From Chitinophaga sp. YR627 (GTDB taxonomy: Bacteria > Bacteroidota > Bacteroidia > Chitinophagales > Chitinophagaceae): a DNA stretch of 64,000 nucleotides. Each line of letters starts with the position of its first letter. Position 1 is the stretch's first letter. The notes under the pieces were generated by a model that saw nothing but the letters and a program-made list of their open reading frames with translations, made no database searches and was not told where the DNA came from. This document shows positions 51,381 through 61,731 of the stretch, piece by piece. The stretch lies in assembly GCF_900114995.1 (NCBI RefSeq), contig NZ_FOUX01000002.1:1488001-1552000 (forward strand). The letters are read 5' to 3'. The position numbers and the translations under genes were made by a program.

Positions 51381-51962
51381 TTATTTCTTTTTACCTTCAG
51401 CTGCTTCTTCCTGACGTAACTGACGGGTCATTACTACTGACGCGATAGGAATACGTGGAGAGTTCAGGATTTCGATGTTTTCAGCAACAACGTCTTCTAC
51501 ACGGATGTTTCCGTTCAGTTCCAGGTTGTCGATGCTAACTTCGATGTTCTCACGCAGATATTTAGGCAGAGCCTTCACTTTCAGCGCTTTGATTTTAACT
51601 ACCAGCTTACCACCGGCTTTTACACCTTCTGACTGACCAACAATTCTGATTGGCAGAGTAACTGCTACTGGTTTATCTTCTACCAGTTCCAGGAAGTCGA
51701 TGTGAGACAGTTCGTCTGTTACAGTGTCAAATTGTTTGTCTTTCAGTACGCATCTGTAAACTTTGCTACCTAATTTAATTTCAGCCAACTGAAAATCAGG
51801 AGTGTAGATCAGATTTTTGAAAGATACTGCCGGAGCTGAAAAACTTACGGTTTCTGCACCCCCGTAAATAACACAAGGCACTTGGCCCTCAGAACGTGCC
51901 TGGCGGGTGGCTTTTTTGCCAAACTCGCTCCTGAGTTGTCCTTCGATTGTTATCGTTTTCAT
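51381..51962 (-). CDS. rplY: 50S ribosomal protein L25/Ctc
   Basis: A 193-residue protein of the long (Ctc) L25 class. The N-terminal ~90 residues form the 5S-rRNA-binding domain (RSEFGKKATRQARSEGQVPCVIYGGAE, SHIDFLELVEDKPVAVTLP), followed by the TL5-like C-terminal domain (LRENIEVSIDNLELNGNIRVEDV) and a basic tail (RQEEAAEGKKK). It sits 39 bp downstream of prs, a common Bacteroidota arrangement. Confidence 0.95.
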   Translation of the reverse strand: MKTITIEGQLRSEFGKKATRQARSEGQVPCVIYGGAETVSFSAPAVSFKNLIYTPDFQLAEIKLGSKVYRCVLKDKQFDTVTDELSHIDFLELVEDKPVAVTLPIRIVGQSEGVKAGGKLVVKIKALKVKALPKYLRENIEVSIDNLELNGNIRVEDVVAENIEILNSPRIPIASVVMTRQLRQEEAAEGKKK

Positions 51963-52001
51963 TGATTAAACATTTATGTTGTTATAAATAATGCTCGTTA
52001 A

Positions 52002-52949
52002 TTAAACCCTGCGGTGGCTATGAACGAACAGGTTTGTAATAGACCTGTTTTCGTGCATGTTCCGGATCGCTACTGCGAAGAGGTCGGCCACGCTGATCAC
52101 CTTGATCTTTGGGCTCTGCTGTTGCAGTGGAATAGTATCGCAGATCACCAGTTCTTCCAGTACGGAATTGCTGATATTGTCGAACGCTTTACCACTCAAT
52201 ACCGGATGCGTACAGAAAGCTCTTACGCTTCTCGCCCCTTTCTCTTTCAGCAGGTTGGCCGCTTTGGTCAGTGTACCTGCGGTGTCGCAGATATCATCGA
52301 TCAATACAATATCCCTGTCCTTTACATCACCGATCACCACCATGGAGGCAATCTCATTCGCACGTTTACGGTGTTTGTCACAGATCACCATTTCAGCATT
52401 GAAATAGGACGCAACTTCCCTTACCCTATTGGTGCTACCTACGTCAGGGGACGCAAAGGTAAGGTTTTCCAGCTTCAAATTCTCGATATACGGGATGAAT
52501 ATTGCGGAACTATCCAGGTGATCTACCGGGATATCGAAGAAACCCTGGATCTGCGGAGCATGTAAATCCATGGTTATCACTCGATTAGCGCCTGCCGAAG
52601 TCAACAGATTAGCCACCAGCTTGGATGCAATGGCTACCCTTGGCTTGTCCTTCCTGTCCTGTCTCGCGAATCCGAAATATGGAATTACAGCGGTGATGTA
52701 ACCTGCAGATGCCCTTTTAGCAGCATCTATCATCATCAACAGTTCCATCAGATTGTCCGATGGAGCGTTGGTGCTCTGTATCAGGAAAACATAATCACCA
52801 CGGATACTTTCCATGTAGATTGGCTGGAACTCGCCATCGCTGAATTTCTGTATGGTCAGTTTACCCAGACCGTTACCGTAACGCTTTGCGATTTTCTCAG
52901 CAAGAGCTGTGTTACTGTTTCCTGTGAAAATTTTTACTGATGGTTGCAT
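52002..52949 (-). CDS. prs: Ribose-phosphate pyrophosphokinase
   Basis: A 315-residue PRPP synthase. Key motifs: FSDGEFQPIYMESIRGDYVFLIQS, FARQDRKDKPR (ATP loop), VITMDLHAPQIQGFFDIPVDHL (divalent metal/ribose-5-phosphate), KHRKRANE (flexible loop) and VLIDDICDTAGTL (PRPP motif). It makes PRPP for nucleotide, histidine and NAD synthesis. Length and motifs are standard. A TAGTTTTG -7 box lies 19 bp upstream. Confidence 0.97.
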   Translation of the reverse strand: MQPSVKIFTGNSNTALAEKIAKRYGNGLGKLTIQKFSDGEFQPIYMESIRGDYVFLIQSTNAPSDNLMELLMMIDAAKRASAGYITAVIPYFGFARQDRKDKPRVAIASKLVANLLTSAGANRVITMDLHAPQIQGFFDIPVDHLDSSAIFIPYIENLKLENLTFASPDVGSTNRVREVASYFNAEMVICDKHRKRANEIASMVVIGDVKDRDIVLIDDICDTAGTLTKAANLLKEKGARSVRAFCTHPVLSGKAFDNISNSVLEELVICDTIPLQQQSPKIKVISVADLFAVAIRNMHENRSITNLFVHSHRRV

Positions 52950-52967
52950 GGAATATTAAAGAGGTTG

Positions 52968-52975
52968 CAAAACTA
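52968..52975 (-). promoter_or_regulatory. -7 box of prs
   Basis: TAGTTTTG (reading minus) is an exact TAnnTTTG match. A clear TTG -33 box at the right distance is not seen. Confidence 0.5.
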
Positions 52976-53189
52976 TGCTTTTTGGAGTACGTATTCTGTA
53001 TTTTTTTGGGCAATCTGCAAGACGGCAAACGCCCTGTCTATTTGCGAACTATATAACAAACTTATTCACAGACTATTAGCCACTCATTCCCGGATAACCT
53101 TAGCAACAGGAAGACTAATTTAAAATAAATTGGGAGAAGATAAAAAAACTGAGTGGGAAGGAATATATTTGCTAATATTTTTAGCAAAT

Positions 53190-53903
53190 ATGGAAGGAGC
53201 AGTTAACCCGGCAAATACACATATTGCCATCAAACACTGGCCTGAAGATGACCGGCCACGCGAAAAACTGATCAGCAAGGGGACGCATGCATTAAGCGAT
53301 GCTGAGTTACTCGCCATATTGCTGAATGATGGATACAAACAAAAATCTGCTCTTACGCTGGCACAGGAAGTGTTGCGTTCTGCTTCTAACAATCTGGGTG
53401 AAATGGGCAAGCTCACACTTGAACAGTTGAAAAAGATCGAGGGGATAGGCCCTGCCAAAGCCACAAAGATCATTGCCCTTATGGAACTCGCCCGCCGTCG
53501 TCAGGCAGGCTATATGCACCAGAAAAAGACGATCCGGCAGGGCCGGGATGCGGCACTCTACTTTAAGCCTTTACTCGGTGATGCCGCACTCGAATCCTTT
53601 CATGTACTCTATCTCAATCATGCCTCCCGTGTGCTCCAGCACCGCTGTATCAGTATCGGTGGTATTACCGGCACCATCGTCGATCCCAAAGTCATTTTCC
53701 GCGAAGCACTGGAACTGGGCGCTACCCAGATCCTCCTCTGCCATAATCATCCCTCCGGTAATCTGCGTCCCAGCAACGCTGACATACAGATCACCGAAAA
53801 GCTAAAAGCTGCCGGGCGCCTTCTTGACATCAGCGTGCTCGACCACATTATTGTTTCCGAAGCCGGCTATTGCAGTATGGTGGAAGATGGGTTCATTATA
53901 TAA
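53190..53903 (+). CDS. radC: RadC-like JAB/MPN family protein
   Basis: Start chosen at the ATG at 53190 (MEGAVNPANTHI, 237 residues); an ATG at 53130 adds an unlikely hydrophobic tail. The N-terminal part has the RPREKLISKGTHALSDAELLAILL and helix-hairpin-helix (KKIEGIGPAKATKIIALMELARR) motifs. The C-terminal JAMM metal motif is HNHPSGNLRPSNAD (His185, His187, Ser189, Asp198). RadC proteins are common in chromosomes and mobile elements and their repair role is doubtful. It is followed closely by the Gfo/Idh gene. Confidence 0.9.
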   Translation: MEGAVNPANTHIAIKHWPEDDRPREKLISKGTHALSDAELLAILLNDGYKQKSALTLAQEVLRSASNNLGEMGKLTLEQLKKIEGIGPAKATKIIALMELARRRQAGYMHQKKTIRQGRDAALYFKPLLGDAALESFHVLYLNHASRVLQHRCISIGGITGTIVDPKVIFREALELGATQILLCHNHPSGNLRPSNADIQITEKLKAAGRLLDISVLDHIIVSEAGYCSMVEDGFII

Positions 53904-53965
53904 CATTTGGATTTAATACCCTCTTTTTCCTTACATTCGCAATTATTTTATTATCAAATAGTAAC

Positions 53966-54946
53966 ATGCTCAAGATAGGCATCTTCGGAGTGGGGCACCT
54001 GGGGAAGATTCATCTCTCTCAGTGGGTCGCAATGAAAGACGTAGAAATAGTTGGTTTTTTCGATCCCAGCAATGCCAACGCAGAAAGCGTAGCTCAATAT
54101 AAGATCCCACGATTCGATTCCGCAGAAGAACTGATCCTGGCATCCGACGCAATTGATATCATCGCACCAACCACGCATCACTTTAAAATTTGTGAACAGG
54201 CTATCCGCAACGGAAAACACATTTTCGTGGAAAAGCCGATGACCAATACCATGGAAGAGGCTAAAACACTGGTAAAACTGGTGGAAGAAGCTAATATAAA
54301 ATTCCAGGTGGGTCACGTGGAGCGTTTCAACCCTGCCTTCCTGGCGTTGAAAGGTCACACACTAAAACCAATGTTCATCGAAGTACACCGCCTCGCAGAG
54401 TTCAATCCGCGTGGTACAGATGTCAGTGTGATCCTCGACCTGATGATCCATGATATCGACATCGTACTGAGCATTGTACAATCTACTATCAACAGGATAT
54501 CCGCCAGCGGCGTAGCCGTTATGAGCGATACTCCCGATATTGCCAACGTACGTATCGAGTTCCATAACGGATGCGTGGCTAATCTGACCTCCAGCCGTAT
54601 CTCCCTGAAGAAGATGCGTAAAATGCGTCTGTTCCAGAAAGATGCCTATATCGGTATCGACTTCCTGGATAAAAAGACGGAGATCATCAAACTGAAAACA
54701 CCGGAAGACGAAGGGTTATTCACACTGGATATCGACACGAATTCAGGTAAGAAAACCATTGCTATCGATAATCCGGAAATCAAACAGACCAATGCCATCC
54801 GCATGGAACTGGAACTGTTCCGCGATAGCATCCTGCACAATAAACCGGTACCGGTGAATGCAATTGATGGTCTGCAGGCAATGGAAGTTGCTCACCAGAT
54901 CCTGGCGAAAATCCAAAAGAGCCTGTCACCTGACTCCGCTCAGTAA
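53966..54946 (+). CDS. Gfo/Idh/MocA family oxidoreductase
   Basis: Start set at the ATG at 53966 (326 residues); a longer upstream extension is hydrophobic and unlikely. KIGIFGVGHLGKIHLSQW is the NAD(P)-binding motif. HIFVEKPMTNTMEEAKTLVKL holds the conserved EKP, with the catalytic Lys. FQVGHVERFNPAF and LMIHDIDIVLSIV (the HDxD histidine) complete the substrate side. Substrate is unknown; similar genes in this position in Bacteroidota are often annotated UDP-N-acetylglucosamine 3-dehydrogenase-like, but this is not provable here. Confidence 0.9.
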   Translation: MLKIGIFGVGHLGKIHLSQWVAMKDVEIVGFFDPSNANAESVAQYKIPRFDSAEELILASDAIDIIAPTTHHFKICEQAIRNGKHIFVEKPMTNTMEEAKTLVKLVEEANIKFQVGHVERFNPAFLALKGHTLKPMFIEVHRLAEFNPRGTDVSVILDLMIHDIDIVLSIVQSTINRISASGVAVMSDTPDIANVRIEFHNGCVANLTSSRISLKKMRKMRLFQKDAYIGIDFLDKKTEIIKLKTPEDEGLFTLDIDTNSGKKTIAIDNPEIKQTNAIRMELELFRDSILHNKPVPVNAIDGLQAMEVAHQILAKIQKSLSPDSAQ

Positions 54947-54957
54947 ATATATTCAGC

Positions 54958-55638
54958 TTAATTTCTTTCTTTCAATAGCGCGCTCGCAATGGTCAGATCC
55001 AGCGGGCGCGTTATTTTTATATTGGCATCTTCTCCCGGTACCAGGTGTACACGGTGCCCCTGCCGCTCAACAACGGTTGCCTCATCAGTAAACAAGGGAT
55101 CATAGGGTAATGAAAAGGCAGGCAAAAGCCACTCTGACAGGAATGTTTGCGGGGTTTGTATAATCTTGAACTGTTCACGGTCTACCGCTTTATTCCCCTC
55201 TCCTTCCAGTTGTCTGATACTATCTTTCATATCAATCACCGGAATAGCGCTTCCCTTTTCCAGGGCCGCTTCATAACAGGAACGGATCAGCGTTGTACTG
55301 ATCAGCGGACGAACACCGTCGTGCACAAACACAACAGCCGGGGTTTTCACTTCATTCAGGCCATTCTTTACGGAATGAAAACGGGTCTCCCCTCCTTTCA
55401 CCAGCGTAACGGTAGCGCGGGTATTAAAATCATGCAGCCATGGTTTCACATAGTCAAAATGCACCTCCGGCAATACCAGCACAATATGTATATCAGGGAA
55501 TGCGCTTGCAAATGCATTCACCGTATGCCACAATACAGGCTTACCTGAGAGTTCCAGAAATTGCTTGGGTACGGCACTTCCCATACGTGTGCCTGATCCG
55601 CCGGCTACAATGATCGCTATCTTTTTACGCTGTTCCAT
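54958..55638 (-). CDS. ispD: 2-C-methyl-D-erythritol 4-phosphate cytidylyltransferase
   Basis: A 226-residue cytidylyltransferase of the MEP isoprenoid pathway. AIIVAGGSGTRMGSAVPKQFLELSGKPVLWHTV is the CTP-binding loop with the catalytic Arg and Lys. VVFVHDGVRPLIS is the metal Asp motif. IQTPQTFLSEWL, FTDEATVVERQGHRVHLVPGEDANIKITRPLDL closes the active site and is the signature that separates IspD from other NTP-transferases. It runs with queA upstream on the same strand. Its end is 11 bp from the convergent Gfo/Idh gene. Confidence 0.95.
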   Translation of the reverse strand: MEQRKKIAIIVAGGSGTRMGSAVPKQFLELSGKPVLWHTVNAFASAFPDIHIVLVLPEVHFDYVKPWLHDFNTRATVTLVKGGETRFHSVKNGLNEVKTPAVVFVHDGVRPLISTTLIRSCYEAALEKGSAIPVIDMKDSIRQLEGEGNKAVDREQFKIIQTPQTFLSEWLLPAFSLPYDPLFTDEATVVERQGHRVHLVPGEDANIKITRPLDLTIASALLKERN

Positions 55639-55710
55639 ATGGCCTTACATGAATAGTCCTGTCCCGCATGATACGGAACAGGACCTTTTCGAATAGTTTT
55701 TTTCTGCTTA

Positions 55711-56760
55711 TCAGATGATCAGCATTGCATCACCATAGCTGAAGAAACGGTATTTCTCCTTAATAGCCTGCTGATATGCTTCCATCACCAGATCATAACC
55801 CGCAAAAGCACATACCATGATCAGGAGGCTTGTTTTAGGCAGGTGGAAGTTAGTAACCAGTGCATTCGGAATAGCGAAATCATAAGGAGGGTGGATAAAG
55901 GTATTTGTCCATCCTTCTGCTGCTTTCAGCAGGTTCTGTGCAGTCACGGAAGACTCAACCGCTCTCACGGTGGTAGTACCGATCGCACAAACCTTACGGT
56001 TCTCTTCTTTTGCCTTGTTCACCACTTTCACGGCATACTCGTCAATGTTGAAGTACTCAGCATCCATCTTGTGTTTGCTCAGATCTTCTACCTCGATAGG
56101 ACGGAATGTGCCTAAACCGGTGTGCAGGGTAACTTCTGCGAATTTAACACCCTTGATCTCCAGGCGTTTGATCAGCTCACGACTGAAGTGCAGACCAGCA
56201 GTTGGAGCTGCAACGGCGCCTTCATGTTTTGCGTAAACTGTCTGATAACGCTCCTTATCCTCTTCTTCAGGCTTACGCTTGATGTATTTAGGCAGCGGTG
56301 TTTCACCCAGGGTGTCCAGTACCTGCTTAAATTCATTGTCGTCACCTTCGAACAGGAAGCGGATCGTACGGCCACGGGAAGTGGTGTTATCAATCACTTC
56401 TGCTACCAGCGATTCATCATCGCCAAAGTATAATTTGTTACCTACCCTGATCTTACGGGCAGGATCTACGATTACATCCCACAAGCGGTTCTGCTTGTTC
56501 AGCTCACGGAGCAGGAATACTTCAATCTTTGCACCAGTCTTCTCCTTACGGCCATACAGGCGGGCAGGGAATACCTTGGTGTTGTTCACCACCATTACAT
56601 CCTTATCATTGAAGTAGTTGATGATATCACGGAACACCTTGTGCTCAATTTTGCCGGTGGCACGGTTTACCACCATCAAACGTGCTTCATCTCTAGTCTT
56701 GGAAGGGTGCTGCGCAATCAGATTTAAAGGAAGATCGAATCTAAACTGTGATAGTTTCAT
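55711..56760 (-). CDS. queA: S-adenosylmethionine:tRNA ribosyltransferase-isomerase
   Basis: A 349-residue QueA, which builds epoxyqueuosine on tRNA. Recognisable segments are [17 protein letters not shown] at the start, [40 protein letters not shown] (signature), [23 protein letters not shown], and [14 protein letters not shown] followed by [11 protein letters not shown] near the C-terminus. Length is typical. An exact Bacteroidota promoter lies 29 bp upstream (56789-56821). ispD is downstream, with a hairpin of one mismatch (GTCCTGT.../ACAGGAC, 55656-55684) between them. Confidence 0.97.
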   Translation of the reverse strand: MKLSQFRFDLPLNLIAQHPSKTRDEARLMVVNRATGKIEHKVFRDIINYFNDKDVMVVNNTKVFPARLYGRKEKTGAKIEVFLLRELNKQNRLWDVIVDPARKIRVGNKLYFGDDESLVAEVIDNTTSRGRTIRFLFEGDDNEFKQVLDTLGETPLPKYIKRKPEEEDKERYQTVYAKHEGAVAAPTAGLHFSRELIKRLEIKGVKFAEVTLHTGLGTFRPIEVEDLSKHKMDAEYFNIDEYAVKVVNKAKEENRKVCAIGTTTVRAVESSVTAQNLLKAAEGWTNTFIHPPYDFAIPNALVTNFHLPKTSLLIMVCAFAGYDLVMEAYQQAIKEKYRFFSYGDAMLII

Positions 56761-56788
56761 ATTACGGTATGAATGAATTTTAAGGCTG

Positions 56789-56821
56789 CAAAAGTATTGA
56801 TTATTATGGACTCTATCAAAA
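56789..56821 (-). promoter_or_regulatory. Promoter of queA
   Basis: Reading minus: TTTTG (56821-56817), 20-bp spacer, TACTTTTG (56796-56789), an exact TAnnTTTG. The ATG is at 56760, giving a short leader. Confidence 0.7.
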
Positions 56822-56851
56822 ATGATTATTTATGCATTATCGAACATGAAG

Positions 56852-58603
56852 TTACACATAAATATTTTTCGGTATAGAATTAATTAGCTGTCTGGTATAT
56901 TCACTTTTGGGCTGCTCATACACTTCAGCGGCCGGTCCCGCCTCTTCAATCTGCCCCCGGTTCATCACCATCATCCTGTCACTGATAAAACGTACTACCG
57001 ACAGATCATGGGAGATAAATATACTGGTAAATCCGAACTCCTCCCTCAGCTGCATCAACAGATTCAAAACCTGTGCCTGAATACTCACGTCCAGCGCGGC
57101 TACGGATTCATCACAGATAATAAAGGACGGATCCAGCGCCAGCGCGCGTGCAATGACAATACGTTGTCTCTGTCCGCCGGAAAACTCATGTGGATAACGA
57201 TTGTAATGTTCCGGCAACAGATTCACCTTTGTCAGCAACTCCTTTACCCGTTCCCTTCTTCCCTGTTCTGTACCATACAACCCATGTACTTTCATCGGCT
57301 CTTCGATAGCACGGCCAATGGTCATACGTGGATTCAGTGAAGAATAAGGGTCCTGAAAAATGATCTGGATATCCTTCCGCAGGTCTCTCAACTCTCCCGC
57401 GGGTAATGTGGTAATGTCTTTTCCCTTGTACCAGATACTGCCGGAAGTCGGCTCCGCCAGTCTTAACAAAGTCCTTCCCAGTGTAGTTTTTCCACATCCG
57501 GATTCCCCTACAAGTCCCATAGTTTCCCCTTCCCTAATATCGAAACTAACGCCGTTAACGGCTTTGGTCCAGGAAAGGACTTTCCCGAAAATGTTCTTCC
57601 TGGCGGGAAACCATGTATGCAGGTCCTTTACCTCCAGTAGAAGCGGCCTTTGTGTCAGCATCACTTCCCTGCCGGCTATCAGCTCCTGCGGGATCTCCAG
57701 ACTATGCACAAATGCCTTCACCTCCTGCGCCTTCTCCACAATCTCTCCCTGCGGGTCTGTTTCCATAAAATCACGGGTCACAGGCAAACGGAACAGGCGT
57801 TTATCCAGTGGCGGACGACAAGCCAGCAGTCCCTTCGTATAAGGGTGCTGCGGATGCGTAAACAGTTGCGCCACACTCCCTTCCTCTACGATCCTTCCCT
57901 TATACATCACGGCTACCCGGTCTGCTATTTCCGCAATTACCCCCAGGTCATGGGTAATGAAGATCACACTCATGCCCGTCTGCTTTTGCAGGTCTTTCAG
58001 CAGTTCAAGGATCGTTTTCTGTACAGTAACATCTAATGCAGTGGTAGGTTCGTCAGCGATTAGCAGGCGGGGCTGACAGCTGATGGCCATAGCGATCATG
58101 ACCCTTTGTTTTTGTCCGCCGGAAAGCTGATGCGGATACCTGTCCATGATCAACTCCGGATCAGGCAGACGTACCTGTTTAAACAGGGCCAGGGTTTGCA
58201 GTTTCGCGGCTTCCCCGTTCATCCCTCTTTTATGGAGTAATAGTGCTTCCATTACCTGGTGGCCGCAGCTATGCAGCGGATTCAGGGACGTCATCGGTTC
58301 CTGGAAGATCATGGCAATCTCGTTGCCACGCCAGGAACGCATTTCATGTTCAGATAAACGGGCTATATCTGTCACCGGCATTTTACTGCCTGACAGATGA
58401 TACTGCAGACTTCCACCTGTTATCCGCCCGGGATGCTGCAACAACCGCATCAGAGAGAGGGCTGTTACTGATTTACCGGAACCGGATTCTCCGACAATAC
58501 CGACGATCTCACCGGGCATAATGTCCAGCGAAATACCATTGACAGCATGCGTGCTGCCGAAGGAGATCATCAGGTCGCGGATGGATAAAAGTGGCTGCTG
58601 CAT
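56852..58603 (-). CDS. Fused dipeptide/oligopeptide ABC transporter ATPase
   Basis: A 583-residue protein with two nucleotide-binding domains, as in E. coli YejF and GsiA. Domain one: Walker A GESGSGKS (~36-43), Q-loop [17 protein letters not shown], signature [14 protein letters not shown], Walker [15 protein letters not shown]. Domain two: Walker A GESGCGKT (~370), [14 protein letters not shown], signature [14 protein letters not shown], Walker [15 protein letters not shown]. Both carry the oligopeptide-type C-terminal motif. It drives a peptide permease whose membrane and binding subunits are not nearby. It lies 18 bp after the AMP nucleosidase gene. Confidence 0.95.
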   Translation of the reverse strand: MQQPLLSIRDLMISFGSTHAVNGISLDIMPGEIVGIVGESGSGKSVTALSLMRLLQHPGRITGGSLQYHLSGSKMPVTDIARLSEHEMRSWRGNEIAMIFQEPMTSLNPLHSCGHQVMEALLLHKRGMNGEAAKLQTLALFKQVRLPDPELIMDRYPHQLSGGQKQRVMIAMAISCQPRLLIADEPTTALDVTVQKTILELLKDLQKQTGMSVIFITHDLGVIAEIADRVAVMYKGRIVEEGSVAQLFTHPQHPYTKGLLACRPPLDKRLFRLPVTRDFMETDPQGEIVEKAQEVKAFVHSLEIPQELIAGREVMLTQRPLLLEVKDLHTWFPARKNIFGKVLSWTKAVNGVSFDIREGETMGLVGESGCGKTTLGRTLLRLAEPTSGSIWYKGKDITTLPAGELRDLRKDIQIIFQDPYSSLNPRMTIGRAIEEPMKVHGLYGTEQGRRERVKELLTKVNLLPEHYNRYPHEFSGGQRQRIVIARALALDPSFIICDESVAALDVSIQAQVLNLLMQLREEFGFTSIFISHDLSVVRFISDRMMVMNRGQIEEAGPAAEVYEQPKSEYTRQLINSIPKNIYV

Positions 58604-58621
58604 ATTGAGGAACAGACGGCT

Positions 58622-59392
58622 TTAAAACAGCAGGTGTTTCACTGTCTGGTGACTATTGATCAGGTTTTTCAGCGAATCGATACCGATGCGGATATGTCTT
58701 TCCACATATTCAGTCGTTACCCGGCGATCGCTGTCTTCTGTTTTCACTCCTTCCGGAATCATTGGCTGGTCAGATACCAGCAGTAATGCGCCGGTAGGTA
58801 TTTTGTTAAAGAAACCAACAGAGAAAATAGTGGCTGTTTCCATATCGATCGCCATCGCACGGATACGTTCCAGATAGCGTTTGAATTCCACATCATGTTC
58901 CCATACACGACGGTTCGTGCTGTAACAGGTACCTGTCCAGTAATCGCAGCCATATTCACGGATGGTGGTAGATATTACTTTCTGCAAAGCAAATGATGGC
59001 AGAGCCGGTACTTCTGCCGGGAAGTAGTCATTGGAAGTACCCTCACCACGGATCGCGGCGATAGGTAATATCAGGTCGCCGATGTTGTTCTTCTTTTTCA
59101 GACCACCGCATTTTCCCAGGAAAAGCACAGCTTTTGGATGAATCGCACTGAGTAAGTCCATCACAGTAGCAGCACCAGGACTACCCATACCGAAATTGAT
59201 GATTGTGATATCATCTGCGGTAGCGCATTGCATAGGCCGGCCTTCGCCCACGATTGTGGTGTTATGCCATTCTGCGAAATAATTAAGGTAGTTACTGAAG
59301 TTGGTGAGCAGGATGTGAGAACCGAAATTCTCCAGTTTTTCTCCGGTGTAGCGGGGGAGCCAGTTAGCTACAATTTCTTCTTTTGTCTTCAT
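58622..59392 (-). CDS. AMP nucleosidase (Bacteroidota short type)
   Basis: Start at the ATG at 59392 (MKTKEEIVANWLPRYTG, 256 residues); the upstream ATG at 59437 adds an unlikely extension. A phosphorylase/nucleosidase fold: ITIINFGMGSPGAATVMDLL (glycine loop for the substrate), FLGKCGGLKKKNNIGDLILPIAAIRGEGTSNDY, and the base pocket AMAIDMETATIFSVGFF (MET-E...DMET motif). The sequence EGVKTEDSDRRVTTEYVERH is typical of this short AMP nucleosidase, which removes adenine from AMP. It is probably co-transcribed with the ABC ATPase gene 18 bp downstream. Confidence 0.9.
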   Translation of the reverse strand: MKTKEEIVANWLPRYTGEKLENFGSHILLTNFSNYLNYFAEWHNTTIVGEGRPMQCATADDITIINFGMGSPGAATVMDLLSAIHPKAVLFLGKCGGLKKKNNIGDLILPIAAIRGEGTSNDYFPAEVPALPSFALQKVISTTIREYGCDYWTGTCYSTNRRVWEHDVEFKRYLERIRAMAIDMETATIFSVGFFNKIPTGALLLVSDQPMIPEGVKTEDSDRRVTTEYVERHIRIGIDSLKNLINSHQTVKHLLF

Positions 59393-59608
59393 AGCCTTTT
59401 GACAAACGAATATACGGAAAAAACTCTGAAGTCCCATGTCATCCGCCCTTTAATACCTTTGGAATACGGGGATCTGGACATTAAATATTTGTTATGCCGA
59501 TCAACCTATAGTCATCTTTCGTTAGTGCTGGCTTTTGAACGAAACACGAACGAAGAAGAACTATACTATGACTATCATAATACCATCTACTAAATAGCCG
59601 ACTATAGA

Positions 59609-59616
59609 TATCTTTG
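59609..59616 (+). promoter_or_regulatory. -7 box just before the HsdR-N-like gene
   Basis: TATCTTTG is an exact TAnnTTTG four bases before the ATG, implying a leaderless or very short 5' end. No clear TTG -33 box. Confidence 0.5.
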
Positions 59617-59620
59617 CGGC

Positions 59621-60064
59621 ATGATCGCGATCGAATTTCCCACCCCTGATTTTAAAATTGTAAAGGAGAATGATAAAACGCTCATTTTCGACCGTTTCCG
59701 GAAGCGATATGTCATATTAACCCCTGAGGAATGGGTGCGGCAGAACTTTCTTAATTACCTGGTAAAAACACTGGGTTATCAGGCTTCCCTGATAGGCGTT
59801 GAAAAGGAAATTTATCTCGGAGAGCTGAAAAAACGATGTGATATTGTTGTGTATAACAGGGCTATGCAACCCTGGATGATCATAGAATGTAAAGAGATGG
59901 AGGTGCAGCTGACACAGTCCGTACTGGAGCAGATCGTACGTTATCATATGGTGCTGCCGGCAGCTTATCTGGTGATCACGAATGGGGTAAATACCTTCTG
60001 TTGCCAGCATATGGTAGCTGAACAGGAATGGCAGTTTATTTCGGCCTTACCGGCTCATTTCTAA
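59621..60064 (+). CDS. Type I restriction HsdR N-terminal-like nuclease-fold protein
   Basis: A 147-residue stand-alone HSDR_N_2-type domain. RKRYVILTPEEWVRQNFLNYLV opens the fold. KRCDIVVYNRAMQPWMIIECKEMEVQLTQSVLEQIVRYH carries the PD-(D/E)xK nuclease pattern (Asp at RCDIVVY, then ECK), followed by AAYLVITNGVNTFC. Such short proteins occur widely in Bacteroidota chromosomes without restriction partners, so a role in restriction is not implied. No partner lies nearby. Confidence 0.85.
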   Translation: MIAIEFPTPDFKIVKENDKTLIFDRFRKRYVILTPEEWVRQNFLNYLVKTLGYQASLIGVEKEIYLGELKKRCDIVVYNRAMQPWMIIECKEMEVQLTQSVLEQIVRYHMVLPAAYLVITNGVNTFCCQHMVAEQEWQFISALPAHF

Positions 60065-60222
60065 TACTATTTTCACAATTTTATAAAAGCAACCCTTTTC
60101 CGGCGGATAAATACGCCTGATCCTGCTATGGCACAGGACCTACCCATGCTGCATACCCGGACATGAGGTGGACATAAGGTGGACATGATCGGAAGATAAC
60201 AAGGAGAATATAGTACAATATA

Positions 60223-60250
60223 AAAGGGGATACCTGTTGGTATCCCCTTT
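60223..60250. terminator. Terminator between HsdR-N-like gene and glutamate dehydrogenase
   Basis: AAAGGGGATACC (60223-60234) pairs perfectly with GGTATCCCCTTT (60239-60250), 4-nt loop. It ends the minus-strand gdhA transcript and could stop the plus-strand gene. Confidence 0.9.
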
Positions 60251-60275
60251 CTAAAACAATTATGAGAAGCTGATA

Positions 60276-61700
60276 TCACGGGAAGATACCCAGCTGATCG
60301 TAAGCAGCACCTACTTTATCGATAGCACATACATAAGCAGCGGTACGCATATCATGGATGTCCTTGTGGTTCATCATGATGGTACGTACTTCGTGTAATG
60401 CAGCGTGCATGGTTTCTTCCAGACCGGAATACACCAGATCTACCTCATCCGCACCGTGTGCAATGAACTTTCTTTCTCTGTCGGATACTGATTTACCGGT
60501 GAGGTCTTCGATCACGCTCAGGATGTGAATGTTCATATTTTCGTCAAAGCGTTTGCCCAGACGGCCATAACGTACGTGGCTAAGGTTTTTTAACCATTCG
60601 AAGTAAGAAACGGTTACACCACCTGCGTTCAGGAACATATCCGGCACAACGATTACACCTTTCTGGTTCAGGATCTCGTCAGCTTCCGGCGTAATAGGAC
60701 CGTTCGCTGCTTCACCGATGATCTTAGCCTTGATACGCGGCGCATTTTCTTTATGGATTACATTTTCCAGCGCAGCAGGGATCAGGATATCGCAATCCAT
60801 TTCCAGACCTTCTGCATTGTTTTTCAATGTAGTAGCTCCCGGGAAGTTTACGATGGAACCTGTTTCATTTCTGTGCTTCAGTACTGCATCAGGGTCCATA
60901 CCTTTATCGCTGTACAGTGCACCATCCCACTCGATCAGGCCAACGATCACCGCGCCTGCTTCGTGGAAATATTTAGCGGCATGGTAACCCACATTACCCA
61001 TACCCTGTACAATTACTTTTTTACCGATGATACCTGGTTCGAGACCAAGGCGCTGCATATCTTCCTTGATATTACACAGCTCCTGGAGACCATAAAATAC
61101 ACCGAGACCGGTCGCTTCTTTACGACCACGTACACCACCCTGAGAAACCGGTTTACCGGTTACGCAACCGTAACCATCGATCTCTCCGGGACGGAGGCTC
61201 ATGTAGGTATCGAGGATCCAGCTCATTTCCCTTTCACCGGTACCATAGTCCGGAGCAGGAACGTCTACGCCCGGGCCGATGAAGTTTTTCTTAACAAGTT
61301 CCGCAGTGTAACGGCGGGTGATGTTTTCTAACTGGAACGGGGAATAGTTACGTGGATTGATCTTAATACCTCCTTTGGCACCGCCGAAAGGAACGTTAAC
61401 GATAGCGCATTTGTAGGTCATCAATGCTGCCAGGGCCATTACTTCGTCCTGGTTTACAGCATCGCTGAAACGGATACCACCTTTACAAGGCAGTTTGTGG
61501 TGAGAGTGCTGAACGCGGTAGGCTTCTATTACTTCGATCGTGTCACCTACGCGTACCGGGAATTTCATACGGTACACGGCATTGCAGGCTTTGATCTGTT
61601 CAAGAATGCCCTTTTCCCATTTCGTGAATTTTGCGGCTTTGTCAAAACTTCTTTCAACGCTCTGAAAGAAGTCATAATGTTGCTCTTGCGCCATAGACAA
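60276..61700 (-). CDS. gdhA: Glu/Leu/Phe/Val-type glutamate dehydrogenase
   Basis: A 474-residue dehydrogenase linking 2-oxoglutarate, ammonia and NAD(P)H to glutamate. The substrate region shows [48 protein letters not shown], the family signature with catalytic Lys and the GGAKGG loop. [20 protein letters not shown] supplies the Asp motif. The Rossmann domain has [22 protein letters not shown], and [19 protein letters not shown] closes it. The start at 61700 has a downstream ATG two codons in. It has no operon partner. Confidence 0.95.
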   Translation of the reverse strand: MSMAQEQHYDFFQSVERSFDKAAKFTKWEKGILEQIKACNAVYRMKFPVRVGDTIEVIEAYRVQHSHHKLPCKGGIRFSDAVNQDEVMALAALMTYKCAIVNVPFGGAKGGIKINPRNYSPFQLENITRRYTAELVKKNFIGPGVDVPAPDYGTGEREMSWILDTYMSLRPGEIDGYGCVTGKPVSQGGVRGRKEATGLGVFYGLQELCNIKEDMQRLGLEPGIIGKKVIVQGMGNVGYHAAKYFHEAGAVIVGLIEWDGALYSDKGMDPDAVLKHRNETGSIVNFPGATTLKNNAEGLEMDCDILIPAALENVIHKENAPRIKAKIIGEAANGPITPEADEILNQKGVIVVPDMFLNAGGVTVSYFEWLKNLSHVRYGRLGKRFDENMNIHILSVIEDLTGKSVSDRERKFIAHGADEVDLVYSGLEETMHAALHEVRTIMMNHKDIHDMRTAAYVCAIDKVGAAYDQLGIFP

Positions 61701-61731
61701 TTGTTTTGGTAATATATGTATGTAGTTGGAC

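Noticed and set aside
59621..60064. Part of a type I restriction system
   Set aside because: Only the short HsdR-N-like domain is present; no HsdM, HsdS or helicase part nearby.
60165..60188. Short direct repeat GGTGGACAT, two copies
   Set aside because: Only two short copies close together, no spacers or further repeats; no CRISPR or integron feature.
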